A DNA stretch of 64,000 nucleotides from Sphingobacteriaceae bacterium (GCA_014380615.1 JACMJM010000011.1:62001-126000); one strand, 5' to 3'; positions 33,501-42,620 are shown, counted from the first letter of the stretch. Notes: a model not told the origin generated them from the sequence alone. Made by a program: numbers and translations.

Positions 33501-34713
33501 TAACTTCTTGCTTCACTGTCTTCCTCCCCGGATATTCCAGCAAGGCTTTCTCCAGGCAAATCATCGCGTTAGCCAGATCAGTTTTGTTCAAAACGTATGC
33601 CAATCTTATTTCGTCTCTTCCGGCACCCGGTGTACTATAAAAACCAGCCGCAGGAGCCATCATTACTGTCTGATTGTCATACGAAAACTCTTCAAGCATC
33701 CATTGGCAGAACTTTTCACAATCGTCTACCGGAAAACGTGCCACTACGTAGAACGCACCTCCCGGATTCGGGCAAAATACCCCGTCCATCTTATTTAGCG
33801 ACTCTACAAGCATATTGCGCCTTTCGGTATATTCTTTATTTACCCGCTCAAAGTAAGCAGGCGGAGTGTCAACAGCCGCTTCTGCCGCAATCTGGGCAAC
33901 CATACCCGGACTAAGCCTCGCCTGCGCAAATTTCAAGGCTGTTTCTATCACCCTGCTGTTTTTTGTAATAAAACATCCCAGGCGTGCGCCACAGGCACTG
34001 TAACGCTTTGATACGCTGTCGAAGATCAGTACATTATCGTCGATGCCATCCAGGTGCATCGGAGAATAGAACTTGTTATCGTCATAACAAAACTCCCGGT
34101 AGGCTTCATCCGCAAAAAGATACAAATCATACTTCAGGCAAAGCTTTTTTAATTCGGTCAGCTCTTCGTATGAATAAAGGTATCCGGTTGGATTATTGGG
34201 GTTACAAATGAAAATGGCCTTCGTTTTGTCTGTTATCTGCTTCTCAAATTCGCTAATCGCGGGTAACGCAAAGCCGGTTTCAATATTCGAAAGAACGGGT
34301 TTTATGGTTACGTTACTCATCCAGGCAAAAGCATTGTAATTCGCGTAAAAAGGCTCGGGAATAATAATCTCATCCCCGTCATCCATGCACGTCTGTAATG
34401 CGATTACTATCGCCTCCGAGGCTCCTGTAGTAACGAAAATATCTTCAATACTTATGTTGTAACCCGCATGATTATAATATTCAACCAGTTTTTTGCGGTA
34501 TGATAAGTTTCCTTCAGACTGTGTATAAGCCCAAACTTTGAAATCAATGTTTTTAATGGCATTGATCATCGCTTCGGGAGTTTCAATATCCGGTTGTCCA
34601 ATATTTAGATGGTATACAGTTTTACCAAGTCTTTTAGCCTGGTCTGCATACGGTGTTAATTTGCGGATAGGAGAAGCAGGCATCTGCTTTCCCTTATTGG
34701 AAATTTTTGGCAT
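33466..34713 (-). CDS. Class I/II PLP-dependent aminotransferase
   Basis: The protein has 415 residues of fold-type I. It begins MPKISNKGKQMPASPIRKL, has LNIGQPDIETPEAM, the GASEAIVIALQTCMDDGDEI block, FICNPNNPTGYLYS, and the PLP lysine in SVSKRYSACGARLGCFIT (near residue 245). The closest named activity is aspartate/aromatic aminotransferase. Family members beside aromatic genes transaminate phenylpyruvate or hydroxyphenylpyruvate, but here the aro operon is 3 kb away, so the substrate is open. The last 15 residues look like captured intergenic repeat. A TATTTTTG box lies 6 nt before the ATG. Confidence 0.92.
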   Translation of the reverse strand: MPKISNKGKQMPASPIRKLTPYADQAKRLGKTVYHLNIGQPDIETPEAMINAIKNIDFKVWAYTQSEGNLSYRKKLVEYYNHAGYNISIEDIFVTTGASEAIVIALQTCMDDGDEIIIPEPFYANYNAFAWMSNVTIKPVLSNIETGFALPAISEFEKQITDKTKAIFICNPNNPTGYLYSYEELTELKKLCLKYDLYLFADEAYREFCYDDNKFYSPMHLDGIDDNVLIFDSVSKRYSACGARLGCFITKNSRVIETALKFAQARLSPGMVAQIAAEAAVDTPPAYFERVNKEYTERRNMLVESLNKMDGVFCPNPGGAFYVVARFPVDDCEKFCQWMLEEFSYDNQTVMMAPAAGFYSTPGAGRDEIRLAYVLNKTDLANAMICLEKALLEYPGRKTVKQEVRDKKQEHHLGS

Positions 34714-34719
34714 GGGCTA

Positions 34720-34727
34720 CAAAAATA
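34720..34727 (-). promoter_or_regulatory. -7 box of the aminotransferase gene
   Basis: TATTTTTG on the minus strand lies 6 nt before the start codon and directly abuts the U-run of the terminator of the upstream DUF1573 gene. No -33 element is free of the terminator stem. Confidence 0.35.
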
Positions 34728-34728
34728 A

Positions 34729-34758
34729 AAAAACCTCTCTGTTTGCAGAGAGGTTTTT
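34729..34758 (-). terminator. Intrinsic terminator of the DUF1573 gene
   Basis: An 11-bp stem AAACCTCTCTG / CAGAGAGGTTT with the 4-nt loop TTTG is flanked by A and T runs. On the minus strand it follows the DUF1573 stop by about 20 nt and ends just before the aminotransferase promoter box. Confidence 0.8.
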
Positions 34759-34779
34759 CAAAATCTTTCTGATATAATT

Positions 34780-35172
34780 CTACTTGCTGCTGGCAGCAAC
34801 TACTTCACCTTTAATAATTAAAACTTTAATAGGTGTTCTGGCGTTCGATCTCACAGTTAACTGTTTAATGAACGGGCCGGGAGCAGCGGCATTAAAGCTG
34901 GCTTTAATAATGCCAGACTCGCCTTTTTTAATAGGTGTTTTTGAGTACTCGGGTACAGTGCAACCGCATGTAGATTCTACATTTGAAATAATAAGAGGCT
35001 GATCTCCGATGTTAGTAAACTTAAACTCAAAAGTGACAGGCTTAGCCTGAGGGATCTTGGCGAAATCATGTGATTCAGATTCAAATTTGAATTCTGCCTC
35101 AGTACCGGTCTTCATGGCCGTAATTGCCACAAAACTTATAATTACCGCACAAATTGTTAATAGCTTTTTCAT
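34780..35172 (-). CDS. DUF1573 domain secreted protein
   Basis: The protein has 130 residues with a signal peptide (MKKLLTICAVIISFVAITAM). The mature chain is a single DUF1573 immunoglobulin-like domain: HDFAKIPQAKPVTFEFKFTN, then GDQPLIISNVESTCGCTVPE, then PIKKGESGIIKASFN. The Cys-Gly-Cys pair is a family hallmark. Such proteins are exported and abundant in Bacteroidota, but their role is unknown. It is a single-gene unit with its own terminator. Confidence 0.92.
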   Translation of the reverse strand: MKKLLTICAVIISFVAITAMKTGTEAEFKFESESHDFAKIPQAKPVTFEFKFTNIGDQPLIISNVESTCGCTVPEYSKTPIKKGESGIIKASFNAAAPGPFIKQLTVRSNARTPIKVLIIKGEVVAASSK

Positions 35173-35392
35173 TTTTTTTATGTGTTTGATATTGGACTGA
35201 TAAAATCGTAAAGGTTTAACGCAAGTATATAAATTTTAAACGACGATAGATATCAAGTGTTGTGCAAATATAATTTTTTTTTGAACAATCAATAATGATT
35301 CACAATTCTTACGCAAAGAAAAAGATAGGGTTTCATAAGCTGTATATTTTATTAATTTTGACAACCAGAGTGGAGAAAGCCTGTAAATACAA

Positions 35393-37795
35393 ATGAAAGT
35401 AACTAATCAATTCGATGTTTCTGAGCTAAGCTTTGAAGACTTCAAACAGATTGTCCTGAATGATTACCGTTTATGTTATGAAAGCAGGCAGACGAGTTTG
35501 CTGGGGCGTAAAGAAGTACTTACAGGAAAAGCTAAGTTTGGAATCTTTGGCGATGGTAAAGAAGTTGCTCAGGTGGCTATGGCCAAGGCCTTTAAAAACG
35601 GCGATTGGCGCTCGGGATATTATCGCGATCAGACTTTTATGTTTGCTACCGGTATGGCAACTATTACCGAGTTCTTCTCTCAATTATACGCTAACACTGA
35701 TCTTGAAGCAGAGCCCTTCTCGGGCGGACGCCAGATGAACGCTCATTTCGCCACCCGTATTTTAAATGAGGATGGTAGCTGGAAAAACCAGACAGAAATG
35801 AAGATCACGTCTTCGGATATTTCAACCACCGGCGGGCAAATGGCGAGGCTTGTCGGCCTGGCCCAGGCTTCTAAATTTTACAGAAATAATCCGGATTTAG
35901 AGTTTCTCAAAAACTTTTCGATAAACGGCAATGAGGTTGCCTTTGGTACCATAGGTAACGGTTCAACTTCCGAAGGGGTATTTTTCGAGGCGATTAATGC
36001 TGCCGGGGTACTACAGATTCCATTGGCCATTTCTATATGGGATGACAGTTATGCCATATCGGTGCCTCAGGAATATCAAACCACCAAACAAGATATTTCT
36101 GAAGTATTGAGAGGTTTCCAGCGCGACGATAAAGGCGAGGGGCTGGAGATCTTTAAGGTTCGCGGATGGGATTATCCGGGCCTTTGTGAAACTTACGAAA
36201 AGGCGATAGCTATTTGCCGCGAACAACATGTCCCGGTAATGATCCATGTTTGGGAAATGACCCAGCCACAAGGACATTCTTCATCCGGTTCGCACGAACG
36301 CTATAAAAGCCAGGATAGATTGAATTGGGAAGCCGAGTATGATTGCCTTCTTCAAATGCGTAAATGGGTATTGCAGTCGGCTGTAGCAACCGAGGACGAC
36401 CTTGTAGCGATAGAGGAACAGGCCCGTAAATATGTTAAAGAATGCCAGAAAACCGCTTGGGATTCTTTTCACAAAGTTTTAATTGCCGAAGCAAGGGAGG
36501 TTGCCGACTTGTTAACAGCATTGGGCCGTGAAGAGTTTAATTTGTTGGCCGCCCCGTTACAAAGCAATGCTGAAGTTACACGAAGAGATATTTTTATCGC
36601 GATTCGTAAGGCTATTCGCTCGCTGGCTACCGATTCTTCGGAAGCAAAGCAAAATCTTTTAAACTGGTACCAGAAACATTGGGATCTGAACCAGGAACGT
36701 TATAATTCAAAGCTATTTACAGATTCTTCGGAATCTCCTCTCGCGGTTCCCGTTATCAAAGCAAGTTACGGTAATGATGATCAATTAATAGACGGCCGTG
36801 AGATACTGAACGCCTGTTTCGACGAAAACTTTACTCGGGACATACGGATTCTGGCTTTCGGTGAAGATGTGGGCAGTATAGGAGATGTGAACCAGGGTTT
36901 CGCCGGATTGCAGGCCAAGCACGGAAAGATTCGAGTTTCCGACACTGGTATCCGCGAAAGTACAATAATAGGGCAGGGTATAGGTCTCGCTTTACGCGGA
37001 TTAAGGCCCATTGCCGAGATCCAGTATCTTGACTATCTTCTTTATGCGTTGTATGTGGTAAGCGACGACTTGGCCTGTTTGAGCTATCGTACAAAAGGCG
37101 GGCAAAAATCCCCCTTAATCATCCGTACACGCGGACATCGTTTGGAAGGAATCTGGCACTCGGGCTCACCCATGTCTATGATACTTGGTTCGATGCGGGG
37201 AATTCATGTATGTGTACCACGTAACATGACCCAAGCCGCGGGAATGTATAATACCCTGCTGCGCGGTGATGAGCCAGCCATCGTTATCGAAAACCTGAAT
37301 GGGTACCGTCTTAAAGAGCGGCTTCCTTTAAATGCAGGCGAATTCACCGTGCCTTTAGGCATTGCTGAAGTGGTAAAAGAGGGCACTGATATGACGGTGG
37401 TTTCCTATGGTTCTACTTTGCGTGTAGTAGAAGAAGCTGTTCCCGAGCTTGAAAGATTAGGTATTCATATCGAAATAGTAGATCCCCAAACTCTTCATCC
37501 TTTCGATTTGAAATCTGAATGTGTAAAATCACTAAAGAAAACGAATAAGCTTTTAGTGGTAGATGAGGATATACCTGGTGGTGCTTCGGCATACATCCTT
37601 CAACAAATTCTCGAAACTCAAAAAGGATATTACCATTTAGACAGTGCTCCCAGAACTATTTCCGCCAAAGAACACCGCCCGCCTTACGGCTCGGACGGGG
37701 ATTATTTTACCAAACCTTCGGTTGATGATATAGTGGAAACTATTTATGAGATGATGAATGAGGCGAATCCTGGGAAATATCCGAAGTGGTATTAG
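35393..37795 (+). CDS. 2-oxoacid dehydrogenase E1 component, fused alpha and beta subunits
   Basis: The protein has 800 residues. The alpha-type half (1 to about 400) has GRQMNAHFATRILNEDGSWK and the TPP pocket sequence FGTIGNGSTSEGVFFEAINA. The beta-type half (about 450-800) has ILAFGEDVGSIGDVNQGFAG, LALRGLRPIAEIQYLDYLLY and RGHRLEGIWHSGSPM, ending with a transketolase C-terminal domain. It decarboxylates a 2-oxoacid, probably a branched-chain or pyruvate-type substrate, in a complex with E2 and E3 that are not in this window. A -7 box TAATTTTG lies near 35357, and GGAGAAA before the ATG could be a weak ribosome site. Confidence 0.93.
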   Translation: MKVTNQFDVSELSFEDFKQIVLNDYRLCYESRQTSLLGRKEVLTGKAKFGIFGDGKEVAQVAMAKAFKNGDWRSGYYRDQTFMFATGMATITEFFSQLYANTDLEAEPFSGGRQMNAHFATRILNEDGSWKNQTEMKITSSDISTTGGQMARLVGLAQASKFYRNNPDLEFLKNFSINGNEVAFGTIGNGSTSEGVFFEAINAAGVLQIPLAISIWDDSYAISVPQEYQTTKQDISEVLRGFQRDDKGEGLEIFKVRGWDYPGLCETYEKAIAICREQHVPVMIHVWEMTQPQGHSSSGSHERYKSQDRLNWEAEYDCLLQMRKWVLQSAVATEDDLVAIEEQARKYVKECQKTAWDSFHKVLIAEAREVADLLTALGREEFNLLAAPLQSNAEVTRRDIFIAIRKAIRSLATDSSEAKQNLLNWYQKHWDLNQERYNSKLFTDSSESPLAVPVIKASYGNDDQLIDGREILNACFDENFTRDIRILAFGEDVGSIGDVNQGFAGLQAKHGKIRVSDTGIRESTIIGQGIGLALRGLRPIAEIQYLDYLLYALYVVSDDLACLSYRTKGGQKSPLIIRTRGHRLEGIWHSGSPMSMILGSMRGIHVCVPRNMTQAAGMYNTLLRGDEPAIVIENLNGYRLKERLPLNAGEFTVPLGIAEVVKEGTDMTVVSYGSTLRVVEEAVPELERLGIHIEIVDPQTLHPFDLKSECVKSLKKTNKLLVVDEDIPGGASAYILQQILETQKGYYHLDSAPRTISAKEHRPPYGSDGDYFTKPSVDDIVETIYEMMNEANPGKYPKWY

Positions 37796-37814
37796 AGTTT
37801 AAGGAAATTAATAG

Positions 37815-37932
37815 GCTCTTCGACTCCGCTTAGAGCGACAAGGTTTATTAGAATGACACGTTTTTTAGAATAGCACGTTTCGGAGTATTTTGATTACCTA
37901 AAATGTTGTCATTCTAAGCCGAGTCGAAGGAC
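37815..37932. repeat. Inverted-repeat element with CTTCGACTC ends
   Basis: The left end, GCTCTTCGACTCCGCTTAG, is mirrored by CTAAGCCGAGTCGAAGGAC at the right, with a few differences over 26 positions. Inside are two direct copies of GAAT(G/A)(A/G)CACGTTT. It fills the gap between the converging E1 and aroC genes, and could act as a bidirectional terminator. The TCATTCTAAGCCGAGTCGAAG word type is common as a dispersed repeat in Bacteroidota. Confidence 0.55.
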
Positions 37933-37957
37933 GAGTATATTTTATAAACTAAACGTA

Positions 37958-39052
37958 TTACCCCTGATACGCCTGCTGTCTCAACCAATGATCGGCTACT
38001 ACCAGCGCTGCCATTGCCTCAACGATAGCAACCGCCCTTGGTACTACACACGGATCATGACGCCCTTTTCCTTTAATCTCGGCTGCATTGCCTTCTTTAT
38101 CAACGGTTTGCTGATTGCTCATTATAGTAGCCACGGGTTTAAACGCTACCCTGAAATTAATATCCATTCCATTCGAAATGCCGCCTTGTATTCCGCCCGA
38201 ATAATTGGTAAGTGTTGAAACGGATTGGCCTTCGGAAGCCGGTACAAACAAATCGTTATGCTCTGAGCCGCGCATTTCAGAACCGGCAAAACCAGAGCCA
38301 TAATCGAAACCATGTACCGCGTTAATACTCAGCATAGCTTTGCCAAGATCAGCATGAAGTTTATCAAATACTGGTTCGCCTAAGCCAACCGGGCAATTTT
38401 TAATGATACACGAAATCTTTCCGCCAACAGTATCTCCATCTTTGCGCACCTGATCGATAAATTCAATCATTTCATTTGCTGTTGCGGGATCAGCACAGCG
38501 AACAATATTGCTCTCCCGGATTTCAACGAGTTTTTTAATCGTGTTTATTTTGATGTTCGGGGCATCGATAGTTCCGGCCGAAGAAACATGTGCGAATACC
38601 TCAATACCTTTTTGCTCTAGAAATAACTTCGCTATAGCACCTGCGGCAACTCTTGCCGCCGTTTCGCGTGCAGATGACCTGCCGCCGCCACGATAATCGC
38701 GGATTCCATATTTAGATTGGTAAGTAAAATCTGCGTGCGACGGTCGGAAAATATCTTTATTGTGGTCGTAATCTTTTGAACGGTGATCCTCATTTGGGAT
38801 CAATAACGCAATCGGTGTGCCTGTTGTCTTTCCCTCAAAAACTCCCGAAAGAATTTGAGCTGTATCGCTTTCTTTACGCTGAGTAGTGATTTTCGACTGA
38901 CCAGGCTTCCGTTTATCTAGTTCACTTTGAATAAATTCTAAGTCAACCTCAATGTTAGAAGGACAACCGTCTATGATTACGCCTATTGCCTCACCATGTG
39001 ATTCACCGAATGTTGTTATGCGGAATAATTGTCCGAAGGAGTTACCTGCCAT
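37958..39052 (-). CDS. aroC: Chorismate synthase
   Basis: I start it at ATG 39052 ([20 protein letters not shown]), giving 364 residues. An open extension of 36 codons upstream is encoded by intergenic repeat and is rejected. Family signatures are [37 protein letters not shown] and [14 protein letters not shown]. It uses reduced FMN to convert EPSP to chorismate. It is the last gene of the pheA-DAHP synthase-aroA-aroC series, 125 nt after aroA. Confidence 0.97.
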   Translation of the reverse strand: MAGNSFGQLFRITTFGESHGEAIGVIIDGCPSNIEVDLEFIQSELDKRKPGQSKITTQRKESDTAQILSGVFEGKTTGTPIALLIPNEDHRSKDYDHNKDIFRPSHADFTYQSKYGIRDYRGGGRSSARETAARVAAGAIAKLFLEQKGIEVFAHVSSAGTIDAPNIKINTIKKLVEIRESNIVRCADPATANEMIEFIDQVRKDGDTVGGKISCIIKNCPVGLGEPVFDKLHADLGKAMLSINAVHGFDYGSGFAGSEMRGSEHNDLFVPASEGQSVSTLTNYSGGIQGGISNGMDINFRVAFKPVATIMSNQQTVDKEGNAAEIKGKGRHDPCVVPRAVAIVEAMAALVVADHWLRQQAYQG

Positions 39053-39058
39053 TTTATT

Positions 39059-39164
39059 AGATGTGAGATATGAGATATTAGATTTGAGGCTTTGTTCAAA
39101 TCTAATATCTCTTGCTTTAATTATAGATGATTCGAAATGTTCAATACTCTCATATCTCACATCT
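39059..39164. repeat. Two nested perfect inverted repeats between aroA and aroC
   Basis: The outer arms at 39059-39075 and 39148-39164 match over 17 bp (AGATGTGAGATATGAGA). The inner arms at 39072-39087 and 39096-39111 match over 16 bp (GAGATATTAGATTTGA). The two left arms overlap by 4 nt, so the two stems can nearly stack into one long structure with an 8-nt inner loop. No gene is present. Confidence 0.7.
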
Positions 39165-39176
39165 CAAATCTCATGT

Positions 39177-40451
39177 CTATTCTTCTATTTCAAACCCCGC
39201 CTTTTTCAAATCTTCCCAAAACTTAGGGTAAGATTTTCCAACCACTTGAGGTTCTTCAATTTCCAGTTCTTTAATTTTTAAGGCAAGTGGAGCGAATGCC
39301 ATTGCCATCCGGTGATCTTCATACGTTTTGATACTGATCTTAGCCGGAAAATTCAGGCCCGAACAATCAAGATGATAGTTTTTATTGTCTTCATTCAAAC
39401 TCACTCCAATTTTCGCAAGTTCATTTTGCAAGGCTGCTATCCGGTCGGTTTCCTTGATCTTTAAGGTCTCTAAGCCTGTAAAAGTAGCATTATGCCCCAG
39501 TGCCGCGGAACAAACGATAATTGTTTGAGCCAGATCGGGGCAATCTTTAAGATCAAAAAACTTACCTGTTGGTGCATTCCCGTTCTTGCTTAGCTTGAGT
39601 CCTTCGGCAACAAATTCTGTGCTGATACCAAAGTTTTCCATGATAGAACTAATCCTGCTATCACCCTGCAAACTATTTTTCTTTAAATAGGGAAGAATAA
39701 CCGAACCCTCATCAGACAAGGCCGCAATGGAGTACCAGTACGAGGCAGCGCTCCAATCGGGTTCAATGGTAATTTCAGAATCTTTAAATTCCTGATGGGC
39801 GATCCTGATTACATCATCGTTCCATACATGTTCAATTCCGGCATCTTTAAGCATCGATAAAGTCATCTCCACATAAGGCCGGGAGGTTAGTTCACCTTCA
39901 ATTTTTAGTTCCAATCCATGAGGAAGGGAAGGAGCAACCAGTAGCAGGGCGGTAATAAACTGCGAACTAATAGTTCCTTTAATAGTTACCTGATCGGTTT
40001 TTTGCTTAAAAGAACTTTTGAATTGTATAGGCGGAAAGCCATCTTTCTCCACATAATCTATTTCGGCACCAAGGCTTCGCAACGCATCTACCAATATCCC
40101 GATAGGCCGCTGTTTCATCCTCTCTGTTCCGGTAAGGATTACTTCTGTGCCCGTAACAGCAAAATAAGCTGTTAAAAAGCGCATAGCAGTACCGGCAGGG
40201 CCGATATTCACTATCGGAAGGTCAATGGTTGCACACTCAGCGTCTTTGACCTTTAAGCTTTCGCCTTTTACCTCTTCTACAATTCCCGCAAGCGTTACCG
40301 TATCATCAGCAGAGGAAAGATTTTTTACCAGTACCCTCCCGCCGCTTAATGCATTTAAAATCAAAGCCCGGTTGCTTTCACTTTTTGAACCGGTAAGCTG
40401 TATGGTGCAATTAGTGTTTTTACCGGGTTTCGAAAGAATCAGATGATCCAT
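39177..40451 (-). CDS. aroA: 3-phosphoshikimate 1-carboxyvinyltransferase (EPSP synthase)
   Basis: The protein has 424 residues. It has KSESNRALILNALSGG near the N-terminus (shikimate phosphate-binding), the GPAGTAMRFLTAYFAV active-site loop, RMKQRPIGILVDALRSLG, and a C-terminal KIKETDRIAALQNELAKIG and YEDHRMAMAFAPLAL. It joins PEP to shikimate-3-phosphate. The start codon shares a base with the stop of the DAHP synthase gene (TAATG), indicating tight translational coupling. The loop GPAGTAM differs slightly from the common GNAGTAM (Asn to Pro), a class-type variation. Confidence 0.97.
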   Translation of the reverse strand: MDHLILSKPGKNTNCTIQLTGSKSESNRALILNALSGGRVLVKNLSSADDTVTLAGIVEEVKGESLKVKDAECATIDLPIVNIGPAGTAMRFLTAYFAVTGTEVILTGTERMKQRPIGILVDALRSLGAEIDYVEKDGFPPIQFKSSFKQKTDQVTIKGTISSQFITALLLVAPSLPHGLELKIEGELTSRPYVEMTLSMLKDAGIEHVWNDDVIRIAHQEFKDSEITIEPDWSAASYWYSIAALSDEGSVILPYLKKNSLQGDSRISSIMENFGISTEFVAEGLKLSKNGNAPTGKFFDLKDCPDLAQTIIVCSAALGHNATFTGLETLKIKETDRIAALQNELAKIGVSLNEDNKNYHLDCSGLNFPAKISIKTYEDHRMAMAFAPLALKIKELEIEEPQVVGKSYPKFWEDLKKAGFEIEE

Positions 40452-41560
40452 TATTTTTGCTCTAAAGTCTCAGTAGCATTCATTATTTCAGTTTGCTTAC
40501 GGATAGATTCGTTATGAATCAGCTCCAGCATTTTTGTAGTAAAAGCCTCATCTAATTTCAATGCTTTTGCGAAGCTGGCACGTTTTTCGATCACTTCTTC
40601 CCAACGGTTAAGTTGTAAAATAGTAATGTCGTTATCACGTTTGTATTCTCCGATTTTATCAACAACTGCCATGCGCTCAGACATTTTCTGTATGATTTGG
40701 TCGTCTAATTTGTCGATTTGTTTACGCAATTCGGCTAGTTTATCAGAAACTTCAGCGCTTTTAGGCTCAGGAGTACGGATAGTTAAGTTATCGATTAAAT
40801 CCGATAAAGCAGCGGGGGTAAGCTGTTGTTTGGCATCTGTCCATGCAACAGAAGGATCGATGTGCGACTCGATCATCAATCCGTCCATTTCCAGATCTAA
40901 TGCTTTTTGAGAAATGTAAGGGATTAGATCGCGGTTACCGCAAATGTGACTAGGATCGCAGATTACCGGTAACTCAGGGCACATGGTCATTAACTGAATA
41001 GTTAGCTCCCACATTGGTTCGTTACGGAAAGCAGATTTCTCGAAAGAAGAGAAACCACGGGAAATAGCAGCCAATTTGGTGATGCCGGCCTGATTGATCC
41101 GCTCCAAAGCGCCAATCCAGAGCTGTAAATCAGGATTAACGGGGTTTTTAACCATTACGGGAACATCAACACCTTTTAAGGCGTCGGCAATTTCCTGTAC
41201 GGTAAAAGGGTTAACAGTAGAGCGTGCACCAACCCAAAGAATATCAACTTTAGCTTTTAAAGCTTCTTCAACATGTTTCGCGTTTGCAACCTCTACAGTA
41301 ATAGGCAATCCTGTTTCAGCTTTTGCACGGTTAAGCCATTCTAAACCAATGCTTCCGATACCTTCGAATTCTCCCGGACGGGTACGTGGTTTCCAGATAC
41401 CTGCTCTTAGAACAGAGATTTTTCCGGTTTTAGCTAAAAGATGGGCAGTAGCAAGAAGTTGTTCTTCAGTTTCTGCACTGCATGGCCCACCGATAATAAG
41501 GGGCTGATTTTTCGGGGTTAGCCAGTTGCTTAACGGCTCTATGTTGAGGTTCAGTTTCAT
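40451..41560 (-). CDS. Bifunctional DAHP synthase - chorismate mutase
   Basis: The protein has 369 residues. The N-terminal domain (about 1-260) is a KDO8PS-type (type I beta) DAHP synthase: PLIIGGPCSAETEEQL, LRAGIWKPRTRPGEFEGIGS, ICDPSHICGNR and a DGLMIESHIDPSVAWTDAKQ metal region. The C-terminal part (about 270-350) is a type II chorismate mutase helix set, with LRKQIDKLDDQIIQKMSERM. The protein thus makes the first committed intermediate and converts chorismate to prephenate; fusion of the mutase allows prephenate/chorismate feedback. It sits between pheA and aroA in an operon. Confidence 0.95.
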   Translation of the reverse strand: MKLNLNIEPLSNWLTPKNQPLIIGGPCSAETEEQLLATAHLLAKTGKISVLRAGIWKPRTRPGEFEGIGSIGLEWLNRAKAETGLPITVEVANAKHVEEALKAKVDILWVGARSTVNPFTVQEIADALKGVDVPVMVKNPVNPDLQLWIGALERINQAGITKLAAISRGFSSFEKSAFRNEPMWELTIQLMTMCPELPVICDPSHICGNRDLIPYISQKALDLEMDGLMIESHIDPSVAWTDAKQQLTPAALSDLIDNLTIRTPEPKSAEVSDKLAELRKQIDKLDDQIIQKMSERMAVVDKIGEYKRDNDITILQLNRWEEVIEKRASFAKALKLDEAFTTKMLELIHNESIRKQTEIMNATETLEQK

Positions 41561-41630
41561 ACTATTTAGTTGTGAGTGGTACGTTTACGTTCTTAGCTCT
41601 ATTGTATATTCTCTTTATATTTCGATTTGT

Positions 41631-41697
41631 AGTATCAGGTATAAAGTATCATGATAAGGTGGTTATGCGTGTTGTCTTGATACCTGATACTTTATAC
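41631..41697. repeat. Inverted repeat of TATAAAGTATCAGG words between pheA and DAHP synthase genes
   Basis: AGTATCAGGTAT (41631-41642) is matched exactly by ATACCTGATACT (41680-41691), and GTATAAAGTATC (41639-41650) by GATACTTTATAC (41686-41697). The words are circular permutations of one another. The remaining 147-nt gap has no gene. Confidence 0.6.
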
Positions 41698-41707
41698 TCT
41701 GTACTTA

Positions 41708-42538
41708 TTACACTCCGTCGTTCTTCCTATACTCTCCCATAATTGCAAAGTTTACGGTATATCTCAAAATTTTTCTTACCGCTTCATCGTAGTCTTCCTT
41801 AGATGAAAATTCAAGGTCGATATAGAAGTTGTATTGGTTGCGTTTACCTAGCACAGGCATACTTTGCACCTTGCTCATATTGATGTTGTGTTCGGCAAAA
41901 ACATTAAGAACCTTTACCAGTGAACCGGGTTCATCTGCTACCTGAAAAGAGATAGAGGCCTTATTGGCATCTTCTATTAAAATGTCTTTGTTATCCGTTA
42001 ATATCAGAAAACGGGTATAATTCTTTTTGTTGGTTTCGATGCGGCGCTCCATAATTTCGAGGCCGTACGTTTCTGCCGCAAGTTTGTTGGCAATAGCCGC
42101 AACATCTTTCAACTGCTCTTCCTGGATACGTTTTGCGCAGGCAGCAGTATCTACACTCTCAGCAACCTTTAAATGCGGATGCTCGTTGAAGAAGTCATCA
42201 CACTGGCGGATTGCGATAGGATGAGACTCCACTCGTACAATATCCTCAAACTTTACCCCGGGGAGAGCCATTAGGTTAAGCTGAATGTGCAGGTACACCT
42301 CGCCAATTATAGAAAAATGGTAGTCGCGCAGCAGCGTATAATTAGGCAGGAGACTTCCGGCAATCGAATTTTCGATAGCCATCACCACAAAATCCGCCTT
42401 TTTATTTCTCAGTTCTTCGCAGGTTTGTTTAAAACTATTACATTCTATAGTTTCAATACCCTCACCAAAAAATTTAAGTGCGGCTTCTTCGTGAAACGAT
42501 GCCTTAATACCCTGGATTGCTACTCTTTTTTTACTCAT
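41708..42538 (-). CDS. pheA: Prephenate dehydratase
   Basis: The protein has 276 residues. The dehydratase domain begins VAIQGIKASFHEEAALKFF, and has VVMAIENSIAGSLLPNYTLL, VESHPIAIRQCDDFF and KNYTRFLIL (TRF is the catalytic motif). A C-terminal ACT regulatory domain (about 195-276) has SISFQVADEPGSLVKVLNVF and binds Phe for feedback. It converts prephenate to phenylpyruvate. It is the first structural gene of the aro operon and is preceded by a leader-peptide attenuator. Confidence 0.97.
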   Translation of the reverse strand: MSKKRVAIQGIKASFHEEAALKFFGEGIETIECNSFKQTCEELRNKKADFVVMAIENSIAGSLLPNYTLLRDYHFSIIGEVYLHIQLNLMALPGVKFEDIVRVESHPIAIRQCDDFFNEHPHLKVAESVDTAACAKRIQEEQLKDVAAIANKLAAETYGLEIMERRIETNKKNYTRFLILTDNKDILIEDANKASISFQVADEPGSLVKVLNVFAEHNINMSKVQSMPVLGKRNQYNFYIDLEFSSKEDYDEAVRKILRYTVNFAIMGEYRKNDGV

Positions 42539-42547
42539 TGTTTAAAC

Positions 42548-42576
42548 AAAAAATCCCGGCCTTTTGGGCCGGGACT
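42548..42576 (-). terminator. Attenuator terminator before pheA
   Basis: On the minus strand TCCCGGCC (42574-42567), loop CAAAA, and GGCCGGGA (42561-42554) form an 8-bp GC-rich stem followed by six T. It lies 10 nt before the pheA start codon, so termination here silences the operon. The ascending arm also pairs with the alternative arm at 42610-42619. Confidence 0.88.
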
Positions 42577-42609
42577 CTGTATATAATTTCGTTTGGTTCA
42601 AAACATATC

Positions 42610-42619
42610 AGTCCCGGCT
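42610..42619 (-). promoter_or_regulatory. Antiterminator arm of the pheA attenuator
   Basis: AGCCGGGACT on the minus strand is complementary over 9 bp (GCCGGGACT with AGTCCCGGC at 42576-42568) to the ascending arm of the terminator. The two structures are mutually exclusive. It lies 1 nt after the leader peptide stop codon, so a ribosome that reaches the stop would cover it. Confidence 0.75.
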
Positions 42620-42620
42620 T

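Noticed and set aside
39053-39160. 36-codon N-terminal extension of chorismate synthase
   Set aside because: It is encoded by intergenic inverted repeats; the family start is [12 protein letters not shown] at 39052.
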